The translations under genes were made by a program, and so were the position numbers. This document shows, in pieces, positions 1 to 11,262 of a stretch of 64,000 nt of DNA. How positions within the stretch are numbered: position 1 is the stretch's first letter; every line of letters starts with the position of its first letter. Origin of the DNA: Ceratodon purpureus (taxonomy: Eukaryota; Streptophyta; Bryopsida; Pseudoditrichales; Ditrichaceae); NCBI GenBank assembly GCA_014871385.1, contig CM026422.1, positions 13,070,831-13,134,830 of the forward strand. The letters are read 5' to 3'. Under the pieces are notes generated by a model that was not told where the DNA came from, did not search any database, and was given only the letters and a program-made list of their open reading frames with translations.

Positions 1-2555
1 AGTCGGCAGGAATATAATTTTCCACCCAAGCCTGCCTCAGACAATAACCTTCGTGTCTGGATTGATCAAGCTGCCTTCTGGGCAGGGGTAAGTCTTATTC
101 TAATCATTCATTTTGAATCCTCGTCATTTTTAATGAGCTTGAGTCAACTTATGATTTCAATGAAATTGAGTATTTTGTATCTATCTTACATGACAGTTGG
201 AGGATGAAGCAGTCGCCCGATTCAATGATATAGTGGAAGAGGATGGTCTTGTAATTCAAACGAAGGGCCTAAACGTACCGATTGATAATATCGGAGATTG
301 GATTGCTTCTCATTCAATCGCGTTGTGGGGAAAGGCCTTTAAAGATTTCTTCCCTAAGGCTGGAACGTTCACGAAGAAGTTGCCATTCCTTGATCAAGCA
401 GGAGCTGAAAGTGCCATGAAGCGGGCAATTCTAAGGTACTTTTGGAGAGAGCTCGTAGTCAAGGGTGCAATTGAAAGAAAAGACATTCCTATCCGCTTCA
501 ATAAATGGGTGGATGTTTCCAGTAGTGACTGTATTTTCACTGAGTACCAAAGGAAACAGTTTGGAAGGCCTCATTTATTACAGTGTCCATGGTATCTTGA
601 GATGAAGGTGAACGACGGATGTCCAGGGGAGGAAAGGAATCTGAAAGCAAATTGTGAGCAACAGATGAAACAGAATGTGTCTGAGCACATTGTCCTCCCC
701 GATTCCCCTACTTTGGATGTTGGTGGTGAAGATGAACTTTCGGAGAAACAAAGGGAGAAGGAGGCCGCGAAGAGGACAAGGTTGGAGGCGCGATTGAAGG
801 TCAAGGAAGACAAAAAGAAGGAGAAGGAGGAGGAGCTCAATAAAAAGAAGGAGGTCTTGGCCCGCAATAAGGAGTTGGCTAAGTTGGTGGCAAAAGAGGG
901 TCCAGAGAAGCTTCTTTCTCTTCCTGGAATTTCTCCATCTGGCAGTAGCATGCCGACGACCTTCACTCCATTGATGTCTCAGGTACATCTTTCAGTTCCG
1001 CCCATTCCTTCGCAAACTGTTTACACCATTCCCTGCACCCAAGTGGAAGACAAACAGTGTGGAGTGGAGGTCATCAACGACAGCATTATAGGAATTTTGG
1101 AGTTGTTCACTGATATCACACGCGGAGGCGAGCCTCTGATTTGGTCAAACATCTTGAAGTGGATTAAGGCTCACCAAGGGAACAAGATTCGTCACAAGCA
1201 AGGAGATGAGGATGATACGGTTGTAGATCTCATCATATTTGATGTGCCAGAAGACTTACCGGTCCCGGGCCTTAGCCTCTCTGGTGAAATTCCTCTGTGG
1301 AATGTCCACCCCAAAAGACCAGTAGCTGGCGTGGAAGGGAAGTTCGAGTCAGACTGGATTCAACACTTTATGGATTTTGCTTCTCAGTTCCTTCAGGACA
1401 ATGGAGCGATCACTGTCTTCTATCCCGATTCTAAGTTCATTTCAAACGAGCTCCTATCTTCGGCAGATTGGGCTGGCTTTGAAGAGGAGAGGAGGTGGTT
1501 TGCAATCAATGGGCTTCCATTGACTAAACCAGATAAACCTTCTCAGACTCACAAGTGCTTTCTGGTGAAGTGTTTTGTCTGGAAAGAAAGGCCTATGGAA
1601 GGTCGAGCAGCATCCAGTTTTGTTTTCCATGACAGGCCAGAGCAAGCTGCTAAGGGCATCACGTTGTCAACCGATGGTCATGTCAACAACTTTATCACTG
1701 TGGACTCTCTTACGGTTGATTCAGTGAACCGCAACCCGTTTAGAGGAGCTCGTGAGAAGTCTGTCAATTTCCTGGAGGCTCTTGTGGACCTTTGCACCGT
1801 CGAGAATGATATTGTCATGGACCTCAATGCATCCACACGTAAGTTCTATATTCTCTGACTTAGAATTAGATGTTTTTTTTGTTTCCCATTTTTCTCCGCT
1901 TTCTAATTCTTTATTCGATTTTCAGGTGCATCCATTCGTGCTAGCAAAAGCATCAACCGACATGTCATTGCTTTTGAAGACGACAATGTCTTGTACAAGG
2001 AGGTACTACTGCCGCTCATTCCACAACCCGATGAAGTCCAATCTGAGCACGCCACTTTACCTCCTCCAAAGAATAAGCGCCCCTTAGAAGATGACGATGA
2101 ACCTGAGAAGAAGACAGCCCCCAAGCGCTCTTGTAAGTAAGTCTATACTATCAGTTTCTGGTGTTTACAGCTACTTTGTATTATTGAAATCGAATTTTCT
2201 AAGTATCTCTTATTTCTCTTGCTTCAGACGGGGGCAGAAAGCGTTGAAGTCCGAAGGAATTGTGTCAAGGTATCTTAGCAAGATTAGAAGCCCAATCCGT
2301 CCTTTGGAGCTTCCTTACCACGTAGAGAACCTTGCACACATAATGGCAGCGGGTCCTTCACCACCTTCTTCTCCAAAGCATCGTGGACCTAATCGTGACG
2401 CAGAGCAGTATTTTGAGTTATTTGTAGAAGTAGATAATGTGGTACTATGTGACGATAGTGATTCTGAGCACGGGAGCATTGAGTCTACTAGTAATGACAA
2501 TGACTCCGAGCATGACTATATTGAGGTTTCTAATGATGACAGTTCTTGTATTTGA
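1..2555 (+). CDS. Degenerate class-beta DNA methyltransferase-like protein (5' truncated by window)
   Basis: Four exons join in frame: 1-87, 197-1838, 1926-2136 and 2228-2555, all with GT-AG introns; about 755 residues are visible and the 5' end lies outside the window. Residues about 205-265 are a Lys/Glu-rich, probably coiled-coil stretch. Further on, VDLIIFDVPEDLP (nt ~1223-1260) sits where an N6/N4-methyltransferase would have its DPPY motif IV. About 190 residues later DIVMDLNASTRASIRAS (spanning the exon 2/3 junction) resembles motif I, DPFAGSGT, followed by a FE acidic end of strand 2. The order IV then I is that of permuted (class beta) enzymes. Both catalytic motifs are altered, so enzymatic activity is doubtful. 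The last exon is acidic (SDSEHGS, NDSEHDYIE). Splicing is well supported; the methyltransferase relation is inferred from motif order, not from a search. It could be a transposon-borne or domesticated protein. Confidence 0.65.
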
Positions 2556-4230
2556 TTTATCATGTTATTCAGAATTGTGATACATTTTATACATTAATCT
2601 ATTTCAGTTCCTTATACTTGATTCTTATTTTGATACTCTTGAAATATGACTCTTCATGAACTAATCTAAAACTCTTGACATTGGGCTTTGTTTACAGTAA
2701 AGGTATCGCAAAAAATTGGTTTCACCAATGACTTATAATTTTGAGGATTCAATTCTAACCTAATAATTATAATACTTAATTAAATTGACGTGCATGGAAA
2801 TAGGGTATGTGCGTCATATCTAATGATAATATTTGTGTATTATCTTTGAAAAATACTATTAAAAAAACCACGGTCATAGGGCTTCCTTCTTGATTTAGAG
2901 CACATTTTAATGGATTTTTTTTCAAAACTAATGAAATTTAGTGCTCGCCGCTCACTGCTCACTGCTCACCGCTCACAAGATAGCATTCCTGGTAACAGCT
3001 CAAGATGTGGTAGAATCACATCATCTTTTGAGCCAAATCCAGGCTTGTGCCAAACCTGAAGCCCTAACCCTTGTCAAAAACATCTTTACCAAGATGACAT
3101 GCAATGTAAGTAACTCCATGGCCACACATCAACAACAACTTCAGATCAAAACATAGCTTCATTTGCTCGAATCATACCTGAGAAAAATGCTCACAGGAAC
3201 CAAACCAAAGCTCGGAGGCTCCCAGAAAGTCTACCAATTGAGCAGATGATATGATGTCTGAGAATTCTCAACCTGTAAGGGGAATGGAACAAATTTTTCT
3301 TGACAAAACAGAGGTGGATGGTCACCCCTTGGGAGAGTGTACTACCCATACACCGTCAATGTACCCAATATCAGCATCAACCACCCAGAGTACTGCAAGT
3401 GAAGGAGAGAGATTAATAAAAATCAATGGAAGAGTTGCGTGCATTGATGCATGTCTGGCTACATGTATATATTAACTTCTTGTTTAAAACAATAATAACA
3501 CTCACTTAAGTCGAGTGAAATGATTTCTTTAGATTAAAAAGGCTCAATTTTTATTATTTACTTTGGCTCTTCAAGCTCTCTCATTGGCCCAAAGTAAATT
3601 AAGTTAAATGGATTCTATAATAGAGATACTTGTGTTTTTCTTGAGAAAAAGGTTTTAATCACTCTTTTTGCTTTTTATTCTAAACTTAGATTCAACTCAT
3701 ACATTTTTCTATGCTTTACTGCTATATCTGGAGTATTCACCAAATTAGAAAAGAGAACTCAAGACTTGGTTCATGTGTTTGTAGACCATATCGAAATATC
3801 GAACTCCTGTTGAATACCCAATGCATAGAGTGTGTACTGAAGTGGAAGTGAATTCGGAATAACTCAGTTGCTTGCATGATAGTCTCATCGATCCATGCAT
3901 GCTGCAATTTGTTCGTTGCAGTTGCTTCGATTGGTTCGTGCAAGAGGACAAAGTGAGATGTAGTTGCATGCGATTGATGGATCATGCTGTCTAATTAGGA
4001 CCTTCTTACGTAAGCTCTGCAAATTGATCAGCAAAGCAGTCAGGCGCTAGCTGCACTTAGAAGGTGCACAACAACCTTTGGTGCCAAGGATGCTTGATCG
4101 AACTCTGCAAGTAACTATGATTGAAATGTTTCATACCAGGAGAGGTTTCACGGAGCACGAGCTGCTGGAACTGGAGCTTGCTTTTCAAGGAGGAGTGTTG
4201 AAGCTACATCCCTAGTCAACTTAAAGTAAA
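2556..4230. other. AT-rich spacer without recognised gene
   Basis: Mostly low-complexity AT-rich sequence. A short hexameric run of CTCACTG/CTCACCG units lies at 2944-2976. Small open frames at 2941-3156 and 3251-3475 lack recognisable domains and I do not call them. Confidence 0.5.
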
Positions 4231-4437
4231 ATGGTAGTGATAAGACCAAGGCTACGGCTCCTAGTTCTCATTCTCATTAGCCTCTCTTTCCTGGTTGTTT
4301 TTGCAGACTCATTGCTTGCAAAAAGATGGAGGATGCCATTCGACATTGCTGCAACAAGAGGTTGGAGCCCGGGATGCTGTAATCCAACCTCTTCCTGCCA
4401 TTGCGTAACTACATCATGCCAGTGGATACAACATTGA
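4231..4437 (+). CDS. Possible small secreted cysteine-rich peptide (68 aa)
   Basis: The open frame begins with basic residues (MVVIRPRLR), continues with a strongly hydrophobic segment of about 17 residues ending in FADS, a plausible signal-peptide cleavage site, and then has a short mature part of about 40 residues with five cysteines clustered near the end (GCCNPTSSCHCVTTSC). This architecture is typical of secreted signalling or defence peptides. It has no recognised family. An odd cysteine count, lack of a neighbouring exon and short length make chance possible. The opposite strand is also open here (4221-4445), which weakens the call. Confidence 0.35.
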   Translation: MVVIRPRLRLLVLILISLSFLVVFADSLLAKRWRMPFDIAATRGWSPGCCNPTSSCHCVTTSCQWIQH

Positions 4438-5817
4438 CATGCCAAATTTCATTACACAATTGACAAAGAGAAAGCGAAACCGGGCAGGAGATGATTCGGG
4501 GTGCCAAAAGCTTAAGTTTATGAATCTCCGAAACCTCTAAAACCACAAGGAAGTCAATTGATAGTCAGATATCAATTACATTATGGCATTCTCATCATCC
4601 AAAGGCTCAGCTAACGAGGACGGTGTCCAGTACGAAGAAGCTAAATTAACTCCAAAACTCAACAGTCGAGCACAATGCAGATACAACTCTGCAATTAGTG
4701 AATATCAAAAGTAACGATGACACGGGAAGCAGTACCAAACCGCATGTGCTGCCAAGAGACTTCTTATAAAGCATCCGTAAAAGCACTTTCTTAAAACCTC
4801 AATGTGGGGATCATAACTTTTTCGAGGCTCAAGTTGAGCATTGTTGCGAAATTCTTCTCACAAGCACAACCATTTGCCTTCTTCTGAGATCCAAGTCGTG
4901 CCTGCTGTCCTCGTCAGCAAAGAAAAACATCACCTGGGTAACGACTGCAGCAAAAACTTCTGGCAGTCCATGCATGGGCAGAGAGAACAGTGATGGGAGA
5001 CTCGTTGAGAAACCACAACTGATACTTCGCTACTTCTCAACGCCAGAATTCACTCACCTATCAAAAATGATCGCTACCGAGACTTCAGTCAGCCAGCTTA
5101 AGCCCAGGTGGAAGTTGTCGATTTTACAATTCAAAACTTGGCATACATGTAATTAGACCATCAAAGACCATGTATTTCACATTTATTGGCTAGGGGAAAA
5201 TTTAAGCGCCTTTCGAAGATCACATACTTCCCAGATATGTAACTTTCCAAAAAACATTCATGGCATATATTGGCTGTAAAGAGCAAATCATGGTATCAAT
5301 AACCTACAATGTGAAGACTCATTTAAAAGGCAATGTGCAGACATGACTTCTCGATCATGTTGTAAGATATCGCCTTCATGAAACAAAAGAGAAGGGTGCT
5401 GGAAATAAATGCACACCTGAAGAAGTTGTGCATGACACTGGAATATTACCAACCTTAATGCTAGGTGTGGTACATTTTCAGTAAAGAACTGAACTCATCT
5501 CTTTTGACTCGTTGTGGCCTGAGACCACAACTGATACTTCGCTACTTCTCAACGCCAGAATACACTAACCTATCAAAAATGATCGCTAAGGAGATTTCAG
5601 TCAGCCAGCTTAAGCCCAGTTGGAAGTTGTCGTGGTCAATTTGTTATTCTTCCCTGCATGACCACGGTTGTTCAGGGTAAATACAAGTGATCTCTTCCGG
5701 GATCTACTCACGAAAAACTTAGCTAGTTGGAGTAGTGTTTACAGCTTACGAAGCAGAACAAGCAAAAGAGACCGATCTTATTATTGACGGGTCAGAGCCG
5801 AAACTGAATAAAGAGTC
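4438..5817. other. Spacer downstream of the EF-Ts gene
   Basis: No gene recognised. It lies beyond the 3' end of the minus-strand EF-Ts gene and may contain its 3' UTR. It carries a direct duplication of about 110 bp, listed separately. Confidence 0.5.
5012..5633 (+). repeat. Direct repeat pair of about 110 bp
   Basis: 5012-5121 and 5524-5633 are near-identical (both start ACCACAACTGATACTTCGC and end GGAAGTTGTCG) with a handful of substitutions and 402 bp between them. The copies lie 3' of the EF-Ts gene. No function is evident. Confidence 0.85.
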
Positions 5818-8529
5818 TTACTTCTGCTGCATTCCTTCGCCAACCTCCATCCTCAAGAAATTGCTGATGCTAACACGCCTTCCAGTTTGCTTGTGGTGAT
5901 CATCAAGAACAGCCTGAGTGCCACAGTGTTTACACTTAGAACCCAAAGTGCACGTCCTTCGAACAAATCATGATCAATAGGTACAAGATCTCTGTGACAG
6001 ACAGCACTATCCAGCAGCATAGACCGGATTGTTTTCTGCTACAGCTAGCCGTGTTTTCAATAGATTAACCAGACTATTCTATAGATTAGCAGACTAACCT
6101 GCAAACTAAACTGAAAACACCATATACTGTGGATGGAGGATTCTAGTGAAATCAAAACAAATTATGTCTGCAAAGCTTCTACCATGCCCTCACCTGTTTA
6201 TAGACGATATTACCGTGAACACAAGGTTTCAGGTGTTCACGATACTGTCCATATTACCTGGTGTAATTAGAATACTACTGACCTAACGTCAAAAGCCAAA
6301 ATGAAAAAGATGAACCAAACGCGTATGAACTCACCTGGACATTGATGGAGTCATTTATCACAAACTTCTGCTCAAGCAAAACAGTCTCTTCAAAATATTT
6401 ACGAAGACGACCTTGCACCATCTTATCTACCACGTTAGGTGGTTTACCTGATGACAATGCCTGCAAAACGTCCCCACCGGCTTGGTTATTCATCGGCTGG
6501 CAGATTTTAGCACTAGCGCGACCTAAAGTTGCCCTATCTCACTCAAGTCAGCCTGTGAAGCAAATATGCATGATTTAGCTTCATGCAGTGGGTGACCTAA
6601 AGGTAGTTTCTCAAACAAACTTGTGTAACGTGCTCTTGCCTCACAAAAGTCATAAGTTTGCGGAGGAAAACTGATACCTGAGACCGGAAAATATCTGTCT
6701 CACTATGAATAAAAGATTCAGGTACGAGCTCCTTAGACAAAAAGAGTGGTTTGGCTGCCACAACATGCATGGCCAAGGCTGATCCAAGTTGTGCCTCAGC
6801 CTCCTCATCTTTCACAGTCCCATCTTCTGGTTCAAGGGTGACCAGGCCGACAACTCTTGCAAGCCCTGTTACAGGCAGTATCGCAAGGTCATCAGAGTAT
6901 TCATGTCCAATTTGAACATGAGAGTATAGCAACAAACTTCATGTCCAATTTGAACACCGGTATACGCCAGTAATACTAACCGAAGATAACAAAAGCCTCA
7001 TCTCCAAACTCTAAAAATCTCCATCCTACGTGAAATATCACAAAAACCAGATCATATAAATATACATCTCTAGGCTAGGATTCTAGTTTGCTTTCAGAGC
7101 TTGCAGTGGCATCTCTCATATAAGTCAGCGCGAGGATTACAGGCAGAAAGTGCAAACCAAAATGGTTTCCCACTCGACATAGCTTTGCCAATTCCAAGTT
7201 ACCTGCCTTGTGTATTGGTGATAAGAAGGTTCCATCTTCTAGCAACTCAGAATAAAATGCAACCCTAAAACCCTAAACCCTGATATTCGATGGAAAAAGG
7301 TCACCAAATGCATGGGCACCGCAACCACCATTCTCTGCTTAAAATCATGTCGACAAACCTGGATTTGCAGACGCGTGTAAGTAAGAGGAAACAATGCCCG
7401 TTGGCGAGGATACAAGAAAACCCCTCCGAAGCCGGACATTCTCGCCCATAATAGCCGCCACCTGTGTGACAGCTTCTTGCACAGTAGCCTCGCCACTGAA
7501 TTTCTCATGCTCCATTGTGATCTTCACTGCCTGCCACAACACAAGCATCACACAAAACCTTAAACCCTAAACCCTAAACCTCGCAAGCACGCTCAATCCA
7601 TCGTTCCACATTCCAGAACTCAACACTCAGTCAGCTAGCATCACTTCAAAAAGAGTCATCAGTCACCTCCAGAGCGGGTAGATCTATTGTGGCTGCACTC
7701 CCCGGCGCACAATTCTGGGCTTGAATACCAATTGCTGCTCTTGCAACTCGCGTGGCCTGGTGACAACCAATTCAGCAAACAACCAAATATCGAATTCAGA
7801 ACCAACTCATCCACCAAACAAATCCTACAAGAACAAGAAAAATACTCTTCTAACCCACACATTCCATCAACGCCAGAGACAATCCAAAATGACACTACCA
7901 ATGGCGAAAGTAAACAAAACACTCCCTCCGATGATACATAGAGTTCAACACACCACTAGAGACTAGAACTAACACAACAATACAAAGCCTAAATCCTAAA
8001 CCTCAAAGAAAGAAAACCATACCAAGTGACGAAACATGTCGTTCCGAGCGACGAAGTCAGTCTCAGAATTAATCTCAACAACGGCAGTCACCCCTTCGGC
8101 ATTCGCAACTGCGAGCAATCCATCGGTAGCCGCTCGACTAGTCTTCCGGCTCGCAGCTGTCAAACCCTTCTTCCGCAACTCCAACATCGCAGCCTCTACA
8201 CAAATCCCCGAAAGAAAAAAATCCGATCACCATCAACTAAACCAAAAAAAATTCACAAAACCTGAAAAATTGGAAAAATTGCAAAATGTGAGAGATGAGA
8301 AAACTAGGCGAAACGGGGACGAACCGGCATCCCATCCGCATTGCAGAAGCGCGGCCTTGACGTCCTTGATGGGCGCCCCAGTCCGCTCGCGCAACGCCTT
8401 GATCTGCACCGCGGAATCGGAGCTGAAGTCACGAGTGAAGGGATGGGCGGGTTTGGTGAGGGAGGAGAAGAGGGAGGAGGCGAAGGGGCGGTGGGACGTA
8501 GCTGCCCTGCGCAGCAACGCGCACGCCAT
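5818..8529 (-). CDS. EFTS: Elongation factor Ts, mitochondrial
   Basis: Seven minus-strand exons join in frame: 8529-8325, 8195-8023, 7756-7667, 7530-7359, 6865-6678, 6460-6335 and 5913-5818, giving 1050 nt (349 residues plus stop). EF-Ts is the guanine-nucleotide exchange factor that recycles EF-Tu in organellar translation. The protein opens with a basic, Ser/Arg-rich presequence (about 40 residues, [15 protein letters not shown]) expected to target mitochondria. The UBA-like N domain follows ([19 protein letters not shown]), then the EF-Tu-contacting TDFVARND signature, and the core and C-terminal modules ([39 protein letters not shown]). The C-terminus ends [20 protein letters not shown]. 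All introns are GT-AG and phases agree. Length fits plant mitochondrial EF-Ts (about 350-400 residues). Telomere-like motifs lie in two introns. Confidence 0.93.
7261..7580. promoter_or_regulatory. Telo-box-like AAACCCTAA clusters in EF-Ts introns
   Basis: Short arrays of the plant telomere-like unit occur at 7261-7281 and 7559-7580, inside introns of EF-Ts, with a diverged one near 7987-8001. Telo boxes are known elements near plant translation-machinery genes, usually in promoters or first introns. Here they are deeper in the gene, so a regulatory role is only inferred; small interstitial telomeric insertions are the alternative. Confidence 0.45.
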
Positions 8530-8574
8530 GTCGATCAGCTTGCGCCGCCGCCTGCTTGCTCGCCGATCAACAAC

Positions 8575-8675
8575 AAATGCTCTCCCTCTTCCCTCTTCTC
8601 TCTTGTCTCTCTCTCTTGTCTCTCTCTCTTGTCTCTCTCTCTTGTCTGTGTCTGAATGTGTGTGTGTGTGTGTTC
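8575..8675. repeat. CT-rich and GT microsatellites in EF-Ts 5' region
   Basis: A TCTCTTGTCTC array (about 8577-8646) is followed by a TG run (about 8659-8674). On the minus strand they become GA/CA-rich tracts just upstream of the EF-Ts start codon and probably lie in its 5' UTR or promoter. Several long open frames across it are low-complexity artefacts. Confidence 0.8.
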
Positions 8676-9296
8676 TCGAGTCTTCTGTCTGTCCGGTGTG
8701 GATTGATATAGAGAGTTGTGTGTGATGGTGCGATGGTGGTGGAATTGTGTGTGCATTCGAGTTGTGGGGCTTCCACTTGCACCGCAACTGCACCGTCGTC
8801 GTTGTCGTCGTCGTCTTCTCAGCATTCCGCTTCTCTTTCTCATTTTCTTCCCTGTCTTGTTTTTTTGTTTTTTTCCTCAAATTTTTTTCCTTCTTTTTGA
8901 TGACGTGGAATTTTTAAGATATACAAATATAAAACACACAAAAAGGAACTTGAAGAAGAGTGAATTACATTAGAGTTATCCTTAAAGTCACTTTGTGTTT
9001 TAAAAAGATACCATGAGTTTTGCTTTATTGTATTATTTTTTGTTTTACTATAGATAGTTGGGAAACATGGAAGAACTTTGTGGTTTCATTATATTCGGTG
9101 TGTAAGAGCTTAGTGGTCTCTAAACTCAAGGAAAACTAGTTTTCAATGATGAAATGTTGAAGATTTTCCTTCCAGGGGAAATAGGTTTAAGGATTTAAAT
9201 TTAAATTTAAATTTCATGTTTACTTCAATATTTAATTTACTATGAATTTGTTCAATATTTAATTTACTATGAGCTCACCTTGGCGGTCTGAACCCT
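8676..9296. other. EF-Ts upstream region
   Basis: No gene recognised. It is pyrimidine-rich to about 8900, then AT-rich, with short TTTAAATTTAAA-type repeats near 9200 and a duplicated TTCAATATTTAATTTACTATGA at 9223-9272. It probably contains the minus-strand EF-Ts promoter. Confidence 0.45.
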
Positions 9297-9641
9297 GTTC
9301 TGAACCGGATAACCATTGTTACAAAGCTTCGTAATCGACATGCCAATGGCAAGGTACACTTTCGTATTTAATACTCTTAAGACTATTAACCTTGTCAAAT
9401 CTTCTGGGACTTCGTATTTGTATATGTTGTGATCTTTAAGCCTTTTGGTGATATAGACTTATCCAAATTAATATGGTTATTGCGGGTAAACACAGGCATC
9501 AACGTGCGCAAGGGACACATTACCAACATCTTGGAAGAAAATGTTGTGCAACCATTGCTTGTGAGCACTAGTGCACTATCACTAGCCACGGAATGTGTAC
9601 GCATGATTCTGAAGATCGATGATATAGTTTCCACTCGGTAA
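9297..9641 (+). pseudogene. CCT4: 3' end of CCT4 (T-complex protein 1, subunit delta), truncated
   Basis: The second part (about 9496-9641) encodes [34 protein letters not shown] and [14 protein letters not shown] then a stop: the nearly invariant C-terminus of the CCT delta chaperonin subunit. A preceding exon-like piece (about 9300-9355) encodes LNRITIVTKLRNRHANGK, the usual upstream sequence, followed by a putative donor (GTACAC) and an acceptor CACAG before GCATCAAC. The remainder of the ~530-residue subunit is absent. Upstream frames have stops (TGA near 9288), and the exon phases do not join cleanly. An intron-like gap argues for a genomic fragment rather than a processed retrocopy. Confidence 0.85.
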
Positions 9642-9698
9642 TGTTAGGATCTTCACTTTAGTTTGTTTAGCAAGGTTGGTCTCATCTCACCGGAAGTG

Positions 9699-9938
9699 TT
9701 AACCCTTAAACGTCAGACCCAGGCCGAGGGGCTGGGTTTTTTTTGAGAGAATCTTGCTCATAACTTACACTCCATGATACCAAATTGGTTTTTAGAATGT
9801 CAAACTAAGCACCTTAAAGAGATCTATACTTTCTTAGAATAGAGCCCAAGCGAATTAAAAATAGAATAATGCTTAAAATGGAGTTTAAAAGAGATTTTGG
9901 GAGTGGTATCAGGAAAGCATATGACGTTTAAGGGTTAA
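9699..9938. mobile_element. piggyBac-like MITE (TTAA target site)
   Basis: A 240-bp unit starts TTAACCCTTAAACGTCA and ends with its exact reverse complement TGACGTTTAAGGGTTAA. If the outer TTAA on each side is the target duplication, the terminal repeats begin CCC and end GGG, as in the piggyBac superfamily. There is no coding content. The 17-bp inverted match is seen directly; the superfamily assignment is inferred. Confidence 0.65.
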
Positions 9939-11262
9939 GAAGGCAATAATCTCCATCTCCACTCTTCAAAACGTGGAACCCATGGTCATTTTTGAATGTG
10001 TGCTACAAAAGCATATCTAGAACGGGTCCTGGGAGCCAGAGATATGTCGTGCTCCAAAGAATTCCAGGTATGTATGTCCATTCTGCTGAAGATGGATGTC
10101 GTGCTGAGGAGTCACATCGCCTTCCTCAGACAATTTTTTTAGCTCTTAGCTGGAGTGAGAAAATGGGCGAAACTTGAGAAGTCGTTTTCCTTATCCTGTA
10201 GGACTTCTGTGAAATCCATACTATGTGTGCTCCTGAATAGATGTAGGATACGTTCATCTCTTCACATGAATTAATGAACTACGTAATTGCATGGAAGAGC
10301 GGGTTTACGGTGGGTAATGCACTCCCACCTACCTACCGAGTGCGGTAGCACGAGGTAGGTAGGTGGGAGGGCATTACCCACCGTAAACCCGCGAATCCAT
10401 GCAATTACGTTACGTGGCCCACCGGGGGGCCCGTCGAGGGCGTTACCCTCGGATTCGCGTAAGGTGTGTGGAGTCGCGAACGAGAGGTTGAGAGTTCGAA
10501 TCCAGGCTGCGTCACTTTTAAATTGAGATTTTCTTGTCAAAGGTGATGTTTACTCTAGTATACATAGTAATTTTTTCCCCGCGGGATAATGTCCCTGTTT
10601 CCGCGGTCATGGGAACGAGCGCGGATTCTTCACCGTTATTTGGAGCAGGTTAGAAAGTGTTATTGTAGTGGAGGCCGGTTGGAGATTTTATTTTAATTTT
10701 TGTTTTGGTCGTTGTTTGCTGGCTGCGGCATTTGTTGGAGATTTGAGCTCCCGGTTGGAGTCGATCAGGGAGCAGTGAAAGATTTGGTGTTGAGTTTTGG
10801 TAATTGAGAGCTGATGTAGCACTGAATATGTGAGTTATGCACATATGGTTGAACTGAATATGTGAGTTATGCACATATGGTTGAAAACAAATTGTCCACA
10901 TACATCATGCACACAACCACCATTACAGTTGAGAGTTTACAATTACAAAAACTTTATGTCTTCTATTCAAGTTTCAAAACCAGCCTCAATGGCAACTGAA
11001 GTCTCTGAAAGTATTTAAACAGAGTTGTCCAGAGAACAAGAACTGAAGTCTCTGAAAGTATTTAAACAGAGTTGTCCAACATCAGAAGTAAAATCCTCCT
11101 CCTAAAATCCACCGCACTTCAAATCCTGAAACTCCTGCAACTAAATGCTCAAAAATGAGAATCACTAGTGAGAAATCAGTGACTACTGAAAGGAATTGAA
11201 TGACACTGTTAGGTAAAATCTGCATTTCAATGAACTTGATTAGAATGATTCAACATACCTGT
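9939..11262. other. Repeat-rich spacer
   Basis: No gene recognised. It contains a perfect-looking hairpin (10281-10410), a GC-rich motif, a 48-bp repeat (10577-10624) and a 38-bp tandem pair around 10810-10885 (CTGAATATGTGAGTTATGC twice). A tandem pair of AACTGAAGTCTCTGAAAGT occurs at 10995-11070. Confidence 0.5.
10281..10410. repeat. Long hairpin, 56-57 nt arms
   Basis: The left arm 10281-10336 (starts ACGTAATTGCATGGA) pairs with 10354-10410 (ends TCCATGCAATTACGT), with a few mismatches and a short loop. Both arms contain the stretch GTTTACGGTGGGTAATGC or its complement. It resembles a foldback MITE. The GC-rich motif 10418-10435 follows at once. Confidence 0.8.

Noticed and set aside
8233-8880. 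Long frames over the EF-Ts first exon and leader, rich in RE/RQ and TH repeats
   Set aside because: They arise from CT/GT microsatellites; only the MACALLRR start is consistent with EF-Ts.
10440-10520. tRNA-like B-box (GAGTTCGAATCC) followed by a T run
   Set aside because: No matching T-stem, anticodon arm or acceptor stem could be paired. At most a degenerate tRNA-derived repeat.
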